Source: Rubrivivax sp. (GTDB lineage: Bacteria > Pseudomonadota > Gammaproteobacteria > Burkholderiales > Burkholderiaceae_C). From it: a DNA stretch of 64,000 bases. The position numbers and the translations under genes were made by a program. This document shows, in pieces, positions 15,923 through 24,949 of the stretch. The notes below the pieces were generated by a model. It worked only from the letters and a program-made list of their open reading frames with translations. It ran no database searches and had not been told where the DNA came from. The DNA is taken from the NCBI GenBank assembly GCA_019635315.1, contig JAHBZT010000004.1, positions 434,001 to 498,000 on the forward strand, in the 5' to 3' direction. Positions within the stretch are counted from its first letter, which is position 1. Each line of letters starts with the position of its first letter.

Positions 15923-16231
15923 CTATTCCGTCCAGCGCGTACGCCGCCGGCGTTCGAGTGCGACACGCCGCCCGACGACGAGCATGACGGCCATGCCCCA
16001 GACGGAGCAGCCGAGCAGGAGAACAACTCCGATCCTGGACGGAAGCAGCGCCGCGGCGACGAGCAGGCCGGGCGTCGAACTCCACAGGATGAAGCGGTCA
16101 CATGAGCGCGCGATCTGACTGAACTGCACTTCGTCGAGTTGGCGCAAGTAGTGACGGTGCGACCTTGCCACAAGAAAGGCCGCCAGCAGCGGGATGGCCC
16201 ATCTGGGAGCACTGGTCGCGGCCGTCGGCAT
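15923..16231 (-). CDS. Small membrane protein downstream of SppA-like gene
   Basis: A protein of about 102 residues from the ATG at 16231 (a GTG three codons upstream is possible). Two membrane segments are predicted, around APRWAIPLLAAFLVA and GLLVAAALL to GVVLLLGCSVWGMAVMLVV, with Arg-rich ends. It lies 27 bases after the SppA-like gene on the same strand and is probably cotranscribed. It converges on the Cas4-like gene. No family recognised. Confidence 0.6.
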   Translation of the reverse strand: MPTAATSAPRWAIPLLAAFLVARSHRHYLRQLDEVQFSQIARSCDRFILWSSTPGLLVAAALLPSRIGVVLLLGCSVWGMAVMLVVGRRVALERRRRTRWTE

Positions 16232-16258
16232 CGGTCCCACCTGGAGCGGGGCGCCTGC

Positions 16259-17278
16259 TCAACGCACCTCAGGGACCGAGCCGCCCAGCCGCTGGACGGA
16301 GCCAACGATCACGTCCTGCAGGGTGCGGCCCAACAGCGGCAAGCCCTGGGCGTTCGGACCGAAGTCGTAAGTCCGGAGGCCCCATGTCGCGCTAACGTAC
16401 TCGTCGATGGTTCCGATGGCATCGACCAGGCCAAGGTCCTTGGCTTCAGGGCCGGGCCAGACTTCGCCGGTCGCCACGTCCACGCCCTGCTTCAAGCGCG
16501 AGCCGCGCCGTGCTTTGACCTCTTCCAGGAAGGCCACGCCGAGCTGATCGACCAAGCGCTGCGCCTTCGCGTCGACCTCCGGCGTGACGGGCGTGAAGGG
16601 GTTGAGGAAGGCCTTTAGCTTGCCGGAGGCATAGACCCGCTGGCTGACATCGACCTTGGCGATGGCGCGGTCGAACTGCCACGGGGCCATGATCGCGCCG
16701 ATCGAGCCGACGAGCGAGTACCTGCCGGCGACGATCTTGTCGGCATGCAGCGCGATCATGAACGCGGCGCTCGCGCCGATGTTGTTGATGACCGCGACCA
16801 CCGGCTTCGGGTGCTTCTTCTTCAAGGTGCCGATGGCGGCGTAGATACGCTCGGACTCGACAGGCGCGCCACCAGGGCTGTCGATGGACAGCACGATGGC
16901 CTTGACGTTGGCGTTGGCGAACGCCTTCTCCAGCAGCGGCACGATCGACTCGGCAGAAGCGTGCTCGTTCGAGCCGATGGGGCCCTCGATCCTCACGACG
17001 CCGATGACATCGCCGAACGGGCCCCAGCGGAACCCGGTGGAGCTGAGGAAGAACAGGAAGTAGATGATGGCCAGGAGCACCGGCGCGCCGAAGACCAGCG
17101 CCTGGAACAGCATGCGCCAGCGGCGTTCGGACTTCCGCTCGGCCGCGGCCAGCCGCTGGCCTTCATCGAAAGACTCTCGCTGTCCGCGCATCTCTCGGAC
17201 GAGCTCGAGGAGGACGTTTGGTGGCAACTCGGTCGATGCCGGCGCAGCGACGGCCCCGGAGGAGTCTTGAGATTGCAT
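16259..17278 (-). CDS. sppA: Signal peptide peptidase SppA-type S49 protease
   Basis: A 339-residue membrane-anchored protease starting MQSQDSSGAV. Its single membrane helix (about 70-92, LVFGAPVLLAIIYFLFFLSS) is followed by a periplasmic S49 domain: IGVVRIEGPIG strand, SIDSPGG motif, the nucleophile Ser in NNIGASAAFM, VGSIGAI and the general-base Lys in YASGKLKAF, all in family order. S49 peptidases cut remnant signal peptides in the membrane. Length fits the short, tetramer-type SppA. It is not a usual element gene; it may be cargo or may support pilin and signal-peptide turnover during transfer. Confidence 0.85.
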   Translation of the reverse strand: MQSQDSSGAVAAPASTELPPNVLLELVREMRGQRESFDEGQRLAAAERKSERRWRMLFQALVFGAPVLLAIIYFLFFLSSTGFRWGPFGDVIGVVRIEGPIGSNEHASAESIVPLLEKAFANANVKAIVLSIDSPGGAPVESERIYAAIGTLKKKHPKPVVAVINNIGASAAFMIALHADKIVAGRYSLVGSIGAIMAPWQFDRAIAKVDVSQRVYASGKLKAFLNPFTPVTPEVDAKAQRLVDQLGVAFLEEVKARRGSRLKQGVDVATGEVWPGPEAKDLGLVDAIGTIDEYVSATWGLRTYDFGPNAQGLPLLGRTLQDVIVGSVQRLGGSVPEVR

Positions 17279-17454
17279 GGTCGCGCTCCGTGAATAGGAC
17301 GACCATGACAATAGGAGCGCATGCGCTCATAAGCCTATTGGAAATCCAGGTTGTGAACGGCTAGGAAGCAGGGTGGGCTGTCGTGGTGGGAGCTGCCCGC
17401 GCAGGCGCAATCGACGTGCTGGCCCGCGAGCTGGGCGCCATGAGGCTGCTCTGG

Positions 17455-18012
17455 TCAGCGCGCGCGCCGGTAGTGCATGGCGACCGCACCGCTGCGGAGC
17501 GGCTTGGCCGAGACCAGCTCGAGCCGTCGTGTGCTGGGCAGCCCGCTCTGGTACAGGGTCGGGCCGTGGCCGGCGATCCTGGGGTGGACGAGGAGCTTGT
17601 ACTCGTCGATCAGGTCCAGGCGATCCAGCTCGGCCGCGAGCTTGCCGCTACCGAGGAGCACGCCGGCCGGGGTGGCGTCCTTGAGCTTCTGCACGCCGGT
17701 GCGCAGGTCGCCGGCGATGTGGTGGCTGTTGGTCCACGGGAAGTCCTTTCGCGTCGACGACACCACGTACTTCGGCTTGACCTCCAGCTTGACCGCCCAC
17801 TCGCGCATCGCCGGTGGCGCCTCCTCGTCGCCGCGGGCAACCGCGGGCCAGTAGCTTTCCATCATCTCGTAGGTGATGCGGCCCCACAGCATCGCCCCGC
17901 ACTCGTCCATGAGGCGGGTGAAGAAGGCGTGTGTCTCGTCGTCGGCGATTCCCTCCTGGTGGTCGACGCAGCCGTCCAACGTGACGTTGATGCTGAAGGT
18001 CAAGAGTCCCAT
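17455..18012 (-). CDS. Dihydrofolate reductase / RibD C-terminal family protein
   Basis: A 185-residue Rossmann-like reductase of the RibD_C/DHFR superfamily. The family start MGLLTFSINVTLDGCVDH, the AMLWGRITYEMM segment and the nucleotide-binding loop PAGVLLGSGKLAAEL are clear. Members reduce folate- or pyrimidine-like substrates with NADPH; the substrate here is unknown. It stands alone between 176 bases of non-coding DNA and the next gene, and looks like chromosomal-type cargo. Confidence 0.8.
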   Translation of the reverse strand: MGLLTFSINVTLDGCVDHQEGIADDETHAFFTRLMDECGAMLWGRITYEMMESYWPAVARGDEEAPPAMREWAVKLEVKPKYVVSSTRKDFPWTNSHHIAGDLRTGVQKLKDATPAGVLLGSGKLAAELDRLDLIDEYKLLVHPRIAGHGPTLYQSGLPSTRRLELVSAKPLRSGAVAMHYRRAR

Positions 18013-18282
18013 GCGGCGAGTCTACGCAATGCGATCGCTCGTGGATGTCCTCGAACAGTTCGGGATGCTTAAGACCGCCACCGATGATTGCTCGGACCGC
18101 ACTGCACAACCGCGATTCGTACTGCGCGCGGGTCGAGGCTCGATAGATCGACTGCTCGACCCGTCACAACGCAGGTCAGCAACCCTTGCCGGGGCTCAAC
18201 CACTTCGGGTCGGCTTTGGGCCCGATGGAGGCGAACGACAGTTCCTCCGGTCGCAGCCGTCATTCAAACTGCGGAGGCGGCC
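18013..18282. other. Non-coding gap
   Basis: About 270 bases between the reductase gene and the exported-protein gene. Short frames exist but none with protein-like composition or a ribosome site. Nothing else recognised. Confidence 0.4.
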
Positions 18283-18879
18283 CTACTTGCAGTTCCCGCC
18301 TTGGAGCAGGGTGGCCAACGTGACCTTGTTGCAGTCCTTCTTGGTGGTCCCGCTGTTCGAAGTGCGACTGCCCTGTTCGGCCTGTTGGACGGCGCCGACC
18401 ATGCGCGCCTTGAGCGCGTTCATGGGGTCGTTCCGCTCCAGGTCTGCGAGCTTCTGGACCAACTCGCCGTGCTTGGCAATGGTGCAACGCAACTCGAAGC
18501 CAGGCACGGTGCGGTCACCCGCTGCTGTCGCCGATTCGCTTCGGGTGACGCCGGCCACGATGCATGCGGAGTTGGCTACCTGTGTCAGCGACGGTGCATC
18601 CACGCTGACGTCGGATGACCCCTGAAGGATCAACGCTTGTCCGTCCTTGCAGTGCGTCGCGATGAACGACGAAGCCATTCGGAAGTACGCGTCGATCTGG
18701 TCCTTCGGCGACGCGACGGCGGGGACAAGCATCTTTCGGCCCAGGTAGCCGTTCGTGTTCGGGGCAAGGTCGCAGACAGAGTCGTCGGTAGCCTTGTCCG
18801 GGCGGAGTGCCACTGCCTCCGCTTGCCCGTGCGCCGTCACGATGAACGCAGTGACAACCACTGCTGCGACCTTCTTCAT
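18283..18879 (-). CDS. Exported protein of unknown function
   Basis: A 198-residue protein with a signal peptide (MKKVAAVVVTAFIVTAHGQA, cleavage near residue 22). The start is the ATG after GGGAGCTCAAC; the frame continues upstream without reason. The mature protein has five Cys residues, a GYLGRKMLVPA segment and an amphipathic LVQKLADLERNDPM region. A possible -10 element TATACT lies about 40 bases before the start on its strand. Probably periplasmic; no family recognised. Confidence 0.7.
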   Translation of the reverse strand: MKKVAAVVVTAFIVTAHGQAEAVALRPDKATDDSVCDLAPNTNGYLGRKMLVPAVASPKDQIDAYFRMASSFIATHCKDGQALILQGSSDVSVDAPSLTQVANSACIVAGVTRSESATAAGDRTVPGFELRCTIAKHGELVQKLADLERNDPMNALKARMVGAVQQAEQGSRTSNSGTTKKDCNKVTLATLLQGGNCK

Positions 18880-18975
18880 GTTGAGCTCCCTTGACACGTC
18901 GCCTCGGTTAGTATATTTCCCGATCGCCCCTGGCCCGGCCTTCTCCATGGGAGCGAAGTTGTAGGAGATGACCTT

Positions 18976-19266
18976 GTGAAGATCGCAACCGCTACTGTGC
19001 CCGGCTTGTTGACAGTCGTCGCGACTTCGCTTGCCGCTGCCGAGGCGGCGGCGAGCGGCGAAGGGTCTTCGGGCGCATGGGGTGGTCTTTTGCTTGTCGT
19101 CGGCTTTGTAGCGCTGGTGTATGGCTTGGTGTTCGTCATCAAGCTCGCGTCTGGTAGCAAGACCCTTGGGCCCGACAAGGTTTCCAGCGCTGATCTCGAC
19201 GACTACGCTCGCCCTGTCGACGATCCCTCCTTCCGCTTTCCCAACAGTTGGCCCCGCAAGGAGTAG
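18976..19266 (+). CDS. Small membrane protein of unknown function
   Basis: A 96-residue protein with a GTG start after TAGGAG. A cleavable or anchoring hydrophobic head (MKIATATVPGLLTVVATSLA) is followed by a second membrane helix (WGGLLLVVGFVALVYGLVFVI) and an acidic tail. It is divergent from the exported-protein gene, with 96 bases between the two starts for both promoters, and convergent with traG. No family recognised. Confidence 0.65.
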   Translation: MKIATATVPGLLTVVATSLAAAEAAASGEGSSGAWGGLLLVVGFVALVYGLVFVIKLASGSKTLGPDKVSSADLDDYARPVDDPSFRFPNSWPRKE

Positions 19267-19295
19267 TTGACCTCGACCTGTTGGGGGGCGACGCG

Positions 19296-22229
19296 CTACT
19301 CGGTCTTCCGGGGCCTGCGGCCCACACTGGGGAGCATCGAAGGAACCTCTGAAGTTGCGTCGATGGCCTTCTGCCGGGGACTCGATGCCGCTCGCTCGCG
19401 CGCAGCGTCCATCTCGCGAGTAGCAGCATCGCGCGCGTCGTCGACCGACGCCTCGACGTCTCGCTTCACTGACTTCAGCGTTGCGCCGACCATGCTCCTG
19501 TGAGTGACCAGTCCGCCATCAGGCCGGCGCTCGATCTCATGGCGGGAGTCAAACCCATCCTGCCCAGCCGCGTTCGAGCCAGCCTGCGTGACGCGCGATG
19601 ACTCAATGTTCGCGCGGAAGGACCGACCATCCACCAGGATGGCACCGTGATCGCCCGTCGCGGTAGGGCTCGCATCTGGTGATCTGGCCACATCCGGACT
19701 CGTCGCAGACGGCGCCGGAGGCGGATTGGCAAGCGGCCTCGTTCTCAGTTGCCCGTCGTTGGCCGCTTTCACTGCGTGGACATCGGCACCGACTGCAGCG
19801 TCGCGACGTAGCTGCTCGTGCATCGACCGCACGTCCTGGAACGTTGCCGGGAGTGCGCTGCTCTCGGAGAACCTTGACGGCGTCAATGAGAAATTGCCGA
19901 GCCGGGACGAAAAGTACGCCGCAAGACTTTGGGTGTTGCCGCCGAACTGCGCGGCAACGCGCTCGTATTCGAGCACCGCATCCACGTAGGCCGGATCCTG
20001 GGCCAGATCGCGCGTAATGGTCTCGCCCTTCTCGAAGGCGAGGCGTGTCTCTTGCGACCGCGAGAAGGCCTCTGAAAAGCGGCGCTCGGCCGACTCGGAC
20101 CGCGTCGCCGTGTCAACGAGCGAGGAGGCGAGACTGGTGCCGCTTTGGCCTTCCGATGCCAACGAGTTCAAGAACGACCGGTCTCGCGAGACACGATCGC
20201 CAAAACTCCTCACCGCCTTGAACGTCTCGGCGTTGGAGTGATCGAGGATCCGCCTCTCCGCGTCGCTGAGGGATGCACCGTATCGCTTGTCGATCGAGGC
20301 GCCGCCCCCAATGCCGTAGGCCATCGGCGCCGCGGAGAACCGAAGCAGGGTACCGGCGACCTGCGACTCGTCGTAGCCAGTTTCCTTCGCAATCCGCTTC
20401 GCTTCCGACGAAAGATGCTCTGCCGCCTGGCTGACCTCCTCGAACCCGGAGACCGCCCGACCTGAGGTAGATCGAGCGCCGGACGATCTCTGTCGAACGA
20501 CTGTCAACGCTTCATTCAGACTCGCGGCGCGCACACTTCCAGCCGAAAGCGCTTCGCTGGCAGCAGCCGACGCTTTTCGGCTGGCTGCGTCAACGTCGCC
20601 TTGGGAAACCTTCGCGCTCACCTGGTGCGACGTGATGCCATCGTTCTTGAGGAGAGAGATGGCCTTCCGTCCGGTGCCATCCTCCGTGAGCCAGTTGCCA
20701 CGTGCGTCCTGAGTTCTGGAGACCCACGGGCTCGAGGTCGACGGGGTCACGACCCGCTGGTCCATCGATACGTTTCCCATGCTGGAGTTGCCCAGCGCAG
20801 CCGCGGCGGAGGCGTTGCCGATCGTGGACTGGAGGCCGCTCAAACCTCCCACAAGCGCGCTACCAAAATTCACCAATCGGTTGGCGAGGGAATAGGCCAG
20901 CAAGGGAATGCCGATCACAAGGTACGAGACGACCGCCTGTGCCGAGACGGAGTTCGAATAGATCGGAGAAGCTGTCTGAAGCGACAGCGCCTTCACGCCG
21001 CCGCCGATCTCTGCCGCCGCAGCCTGGTCAAGCTGTGCGTAGATACTCGCCATGTAGTTGAGGATCGCGAAAAGTGGTGGCCACAGTTGAATCGAGATCA
21101 GCGCCGCCGAATAGCCTGCGAACATCAGCAACGTGGTCCGCCCCGAGGAAAGGAACAACAAGAGAACGATGAGCGGGAAGACTGCATAGCACATTGCCTC
21201 GGCTACGTTGCGCACCACAGGCAATGCCTGCTCGGCGATCTTGGCGCCGTTGATCCAGGCAGAGTTCTGAGATGCCACCGCGGCGGCTCGCCCGGTCGCC
21301 AGCATCATGCACGAGGGATCATTGATCTTCTGGCAGCCCATCTCGCCAGCGTCGTTGATGGCATTGATCAGTGCGTTCTGCCTAATGAGGTCGGCAGCGG
21401 TCGCTGACGCAGAGGCGATCTGACTTCTGATGTACGCCTGCGGGATCTGGTTCACGACCGCTGCTTGAGCGGCGAGCGCGGACAGTGTGGGGTTGAGTCG
21501 CTGGCCCAATCGGTTGGTGAGGTCGGTTACCTGTGCAGGCAGCCTCGAGTTGATCGAGGTGTAGACCTGGTCGCAGGTCGTCGTGGTCACACCGGCACCC
21601 GAGCTCACGATGCTGAATCGAGCCGGATTGGTGGTTGCCATCGTTGCCCAGAGATCATCGGATGTCGAGAATGCCGTCGGCGAAATGGTGCCGTCAGCGA
21701 GGTCGAAGGCGGTGCAGTTTCCAACGAAGTTGATCAGATCGGTCCGAACGGCCGGGTCGGGCAGAGATGTGCGTCTCGTCTCTTGAATCAGGCGGCTACC
21801 GAACATCAAGCCGTTCTGCTGATAGGCGAGTTCAGCAGGCAGCGCGCCAGGGCCAGGAATGATTTGGAAGGCCGTTTCGAACAACTCGGTGATGGAGTTC
21901 CCAATGGAACTCGTGAGTCCTCCGAGCGCTGCCATGCCGAACGGGACGTTGGCCACGATCCGAACCGGAGTGCCGCCCGTCTTGTCCACGATTCCCACAG
22001 AGACCCTGGGCACGAACAGCACGCCGTAGACGAGTACGACGGTGCCAATCCACTTCCAGCCGTGGAGCTTCTCCGGGGCGAACATGTAAGCAACCATCGC
22101 CGCCACGAACCCGCAGAACGCGACAGCGGCGATTGCGCTGAGGTACGTGCCCGACGCCATGATCGCGGCGATCGCGTTGAAGATGCCGACCAGGCTGTCG
22201 CTGTTGTGGTACGCGTAGATCTCCCACAT
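19296..22229 (-). CDS. traG: TraG, mating-pair stabilisation and pilus assembly protein
   Basis: A 977-residue inner-membrane protein starting MWEIYAYHNSDS, the typical TraG opening; a TTG six codons upstream is possible but GGGAG fits this ATG. Several membrane segments lie in the N-terminal TraG_N domain (about 1-450), including AEAMCYAVFPLIVLLLFLSS. The long C-terminal half is hydrophilic, Ser-Ala-rich and helical, and extends into the periplasm. In F, the N-terminal half serves pilus assembly and the C-terminal half stabilises mating pairs and entry exclusion. Length is close to F TraG. Last gene of the tra operon, after traH. Confidence 0.93.
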   Translation of the reverse strand: MWEIYAYHNSDSLVGIFNAIAAIMASGTYLSAIAAVAFCGFVAAMVAYMFAPEKLHGWKWIGTVVLVYGVLFVPRVSVGIVDKTGGTPVRIVANVPFGMAALGGLTSSIGNSITELFETAFQIIPGPGALPAELAYQQNGLMFGSRLIQETRRTSLPDPAVRTDLINFVGNCTAFDLADGTISPTAFSTSDDLWATMATTNPARFSIVSSGAGVTTTTCDQVYTSINSRLPAQVTDLTNRLGQRLNPTLSALAAQAAVVNQIPQAYIRSQIASASATAADLIRQNALINAINDAGEMGCQKINDPSCMMLATGRAAAVASQNSAWINGAKIAEQALPVVRNVAEAMCYAVFPLIVLLLFLSSGRTTLLMFAGYSAALISIQLWPPLFAILNYMASIYAQLDQAAAAEIGGGVKALSLQTASPIYSNSVSAQAVVSYLVIGIPLLAYSLANRLVNFGSALVGGLSGLQSTIGNASAAAALGNSSMGNVSMDQRVVTPSTSSPWVSRTQDARGNWLTEDGTGRKAISLLKNDGITSHQVSAKVSQGDVDAASRKASAAASEALSAGSVRAASLNEALTVVRQRSSGARSTSGRAVSGFEEVSQAAEHLSSEAKRIAKETGYDESQVAGTLLRFSAAPMAYGIGGGASIDKRYGASLSDAERRILDHSNAETFKAVRSFGDRVSRDRSFLNSLASEGQSGTSLASSLVDTATRSESAERRFSEAFSRSQETRLAFEKGETITRDLAQDPAYVDAVLEYERVAAQFGGNTQSLAAYFSSRLGNFSLTPSRFSESSALPATFQDVRSMHEQLRRDAAVGADVHAVKAANDGQLRTRPLANPPPAPSATSPDVARSPDASPTATGDHGAILVDGRSFRANIESSRVTQAGSNAAGQDGFDSRHEIERRPDGGLVTHRSMVGATLKSVKRDVEASVDDARDAATREMDAARERAASSPRQKAIDATSEVPSMLPSVGRRPRKTE

Positions 22230-22255
22230 GGCCGTCTCCCATGCCAAGCCGTTCG

Positions 22256-23692
22256 TTACTGAATACCGCGGTTGGCATAGCCGAGCATATCGAGCACGTG
22301 AGCTGACATGTTCGCGCGGAGATTTCGTTCGAGTCGTTCAAGGTCCGTGGCGACGCTGGAGATGGAACTCACCTTCCCATACATCGTCGTCTGCTCTGCC
22401 TGTAGCTGCGACAGGAACTTGTGTGCGTCCTCACGAAGCGCCCGCGCCCGTGTCTGCTGTTCAGGATTCAGTCGGTACTGCTTCTGCAGGGCAGACAGAG
22501 CGACACTCGTGAACTGACTCAGGAACGCAAAGGCGTAGTCGGCCGCGATTACCTCCTTGTAGTTGGCAATGAGCGTGTCGGCCAGGCCGGATCCCGGAAT
22601 AGTGTTGCCGACGGAGAGCATGCGCCAGACGGGAAGGCTGGTGCTGTTCACGAAGCCGACCGCGTTCGTGTTGTTGGGAATGGCTGTCCTCGTGCGGATG
22701 TTGTCGGAGATGAGACGCATGAGGTCTTCGACCTTCTTCGTCAACGGCTCGTGTACGTTGTCGTTGCGACGGGTGACAACGTCGCAGTCGGTGTAGTTGT
22801 TGCACTTGAGAAGCTGGACGTTGATGTTGCCTCCACCCGCGTCCGACTGGCCGTAGAGGAGTTGGGCGACCGTGGTGATGCTTGGACCGACATACTCGAA
22901 GTCGCGATTCGACTCCTGCGGATAGAAGATGAAGGTGCCGACGATACTCATGACGAGTTCGCGAGAGGCGTCGTCAAGCGTGTCGACCGTCTGCAGTGCC
23001 TTCCATGTGAGGTTCCCAACGAACGGTGCCAGATTGGCGACGTTGGGATCGGGGTTGCTACGCGCGGATGCCAGGATGCTCGGGCTGTCGGACGCGCACC
23101 TTCGCATCGCCGCGTCGATGTCGGACTCGAGTCCCATCGTCATGGCGAGCTTCGCGCAAGCGCGCTGGGAGTCATACCCAGTGGCCTCGGCAGCAGAGGA
23201 GACCAGTGCCGTTGCCGTCTCGCACGAGTTGATGCGCGCGTTGTTGATCCAGGTCTCCAGTCCCTTTGCCCATTTCGTCAGGCCGCCCAGCAGGGGCGAA
23301 ACCGCCTCCAGGGCGAGCTGGAAGGCGATCCCGGGTAGCGCTGCCGTGATGTTCCGAAGCATGTTCCGGAACTCGGTGGCCGAGATGTGCGAGAACGAAC
23401 CACCGAACAGGTCGATGCCGCCGCAGCCACCCTTGGCGTTCGGGAACTGGATCGCGGCCAGCTGGTAAGTCTTGTTGGGCGAGCGCAGGTAGAGGTTGCC
23501 GCCGGTGTACGTGTTGAACGTCTGGCCCTTGAACGCGCCCGGCGCGCTGTAGTTGCCGATCGCTCCGAGGTTGTTGAACATGTTGGTCACCTCGGCGTTC
23601 AGGTCTCCCGCATACGCAAGCGGGAAAGCGAGGACGAGGGACCACGCCAGGACGGTGGCGATCGCCTTGCGGAAGAGCGTTTTCAGGTCCAT
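22256..23692 (-). CDS. traH: TraH, pilus assembly protein
   Basis: A 478-residue periplasmic protein with a signal peptide (about 1-28, cleavage after AYA). Family hallmarks are FNNLGAIGNYSAPGAFKGQT near the mature start, the NLYLRSPNKTYQLA strand and the GGCGGIDLFGGSFSHI motif. Two coiled-coil stretches lie in the last 80 residues. TraH belongs to the F-type pilus assembly group with TraF, TraW, TraU and TrbI. It sits between traF and traG, as in F and SXT. Confidence 0.95.
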   Translation of the reverse strand: MDLKTLFRKAIATVLAWSLVLAFPLAYAGDLNAEVTNMFNNLGAIGNYSAPGAFKGQTFNTYTGGNLYLRSPNKTYQLAAIQFPNAKGGCGGIDLFGGSFSHISATEFRNMLRNITAALPGIAFQLALEAVSPLLGGLTKWAKGLETWINNARINSCETATALVSSAAEATGYDSQRACAKLAMTMGLESDIDAAMRRCASDSPSILASARSNPDPNVANLAPFVGNLTWKALQTVDTLDDASRELVMSIVGTFIFYPQESNRDFEYVGPSITTVAQLLYGQSDAGGGNINVQLLKCNNYTDCDVVTRRNDNVHEPLTKKVEDLMRLISDNIRTRTAIPNNTNAVGFVNSTSLPVWRMLSVGNTIPGSGLADTLIANYKEVIAADYAFAFLSQFTSVALSALQKQYRLNPEQQTRARALREDAHKFLSQLQAEQTTMYGKVSSISSVATDLERLERNLRANMSAHVLDMLGYANRGIQ

Positions 23693-23703
23693 GACCAGGG
23701 CTC

Positions 23704-24558
23704 CTATTGCAGAGAGACGCGGCGGGTCGTCGAGGGGACGAGCGCGTCGGCGCCTGGGGAAGTGACGGTTGCGATCCGCTCCAGCAACTGCGACTCGGAG
23801 AGGACTCCGAAGCCGATCGGCGTGATCTTTCCGGTGAACGGCTCGGCGAGGAACACCGCCGGGACCTGGGTCACCTGCAGCGTGCGCGAGATGCCGTTGT
23901 CGCGCCGGAACTGCGGGAAGTTCGGCAGGCCGCCACCATCGACGCTGATCGGCACGATCTGGATCCCATGGCGCGCCTGGAAGGCCTCCAACGTCGGCGC
24001 GAACGCGTGGCAGTACGGGCAGTCCGAGCGGAAGAAGAAGAACAGGACGTGGGTGCCGGTCAGAGCCGTGACCGACTGATTCCGACTTTGCGCCTGCTCC
24101 CGGTCGAACACCTCGATCGCCCGGGCGTTCACCGGACGGCCCTGAAGCGTCATGTCGAGGTCCGGTGTGGACCAGGCGACGCGCTGCGCAACGTCAGAGA
24201 AGTAGGAGGCCTGCCGCACGACGCGAGCCTCGAGCTCCATGTAACGCCGGACATTCGCTTCGGTCGGGCGAATGATGGCGATGTTTCGGTACTCCTCGAG
24301 TCGCTTCTGCAACTGCTCGAACTCGATGAGCTCGGGCGGACGCTGGTCGCGCGGCGTAGCCTTCTCCGCGGCTCGCGCGGACGGCTTGGGCGGCGCGACG
24401 TCCGGCTCGGGATCCTCGTAGAAGTGCCAGCCCCGTCGGTAGTCTTCCCAGAAGAGCGTCCGGACTGCCGGTGACGGCGGCGAAGGCGGTTCACTCTGCT
24501 GCGACCAGACGAACGCAGGAGGCAGCGCTGCGAGAAGTGCGATGAGAAGCGCGCGCAT
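23704..24558 (-). CDS. traF: TraF, thioredoxin-like pilus assembly protein
   Basis: A 284-residue exported protein with a signal peptide (about 1-19). A Pro-rich head is followed by the WEDYRRGWHFYEDPEPD region typical of TraF, and a thioredoxin fold carrying CPYC near residue 183 (RSDCPYCHAF). Many F TraF proteins lack the redox cysteines, so retention suggests an active disulphide role helping fold TraH, TraU or TraN. Eleven bases separate it from traH. Confidence 0.92.
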   Translation of the reverse strand: MRALLIALLAALPPAFVWSQQSEPPSPPSPAVRTLFWEDYRRGWHFYEDPEPDVAPPKPSARAAEKATPRDQRPPELIEFEQLQKRLEEYRNIAIIRPTEANVRRYMELEARVVRQASYFSDVAQRVAWSTPDLDMTLQGRPVNARAIEVFDREQAQSRNQSVTALTGTHVLFFFFRSDCPYCHAFAPTLEAFQARHGIQIVPISVDGGGLPNFPQFRRDNGISRTLQVTQVPAVFLAEPFTGKITPIGFGVLSESQLLERIATVTSPGADALVPSTTRRVSLQ

Positions 24559-24568
24559 GTTCGTCCTC

Positions 24569-24949
24569 TCAGGAAAGGGACTTGGGCGGAAGACCGTCGC
24601 GGCAGTAGTTGAGGCCGATGTCGACGGTCTTGAGTTGGGGCGCCGCGGCTCCGGGCAGGTGCACGCCGTCCTGGCTGAACCTCAGGTTCAGGCGGCTGCA
24701 GCCGGGCTGCGCGTAGCGCTTCTGCGTCGTCACATCGATGAGGATCGGGCCCGTCGCACGGAAGCGGTCCGTGATCATTTTCGCCATCTGCCCGGTGAGG
24801 ACGCCCCGTGCCTCACCGCTCGGCGAGTCGATTGCGGTGATCAGCAGGACACGGACGTCCTCCACCGGCACGCGCGCGCCGTCCTGGGCGTAGACGAGTT
24901 GGGCGGCCAGCGCTGCGGTCACGAAGAAGATGAGCGTCTTCAATTGCAT
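24569..24949 (-). CDS. Small exported protein in the tra operon
   Basis: A 126-residue protein with a signal peptide (MQLKTLIFFVTAALAAQLVYA). The start overlaps the end of traN by ten bases; the longer frame upstream is the traN shadow. The mature part contains a strand-rich VLLITAIDSPSGEAR region and two Cys. I know no named Tra protein of this type; it lies exactly between traN and traF and is presumably periplasmic. Confidence 0.75.
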   Translation of the reverse strand: MQLKTLIFFVTAALAAQLVYAQDGARVPVEDVRVLLITAIDSPSGEARGVLTGQMAKMITDRFRATGPILIDVTTQKRYAQPGCSRLNLRFSQDGVHLPGAAAPQLKTVDIGLNYCRDGLPPKSLS

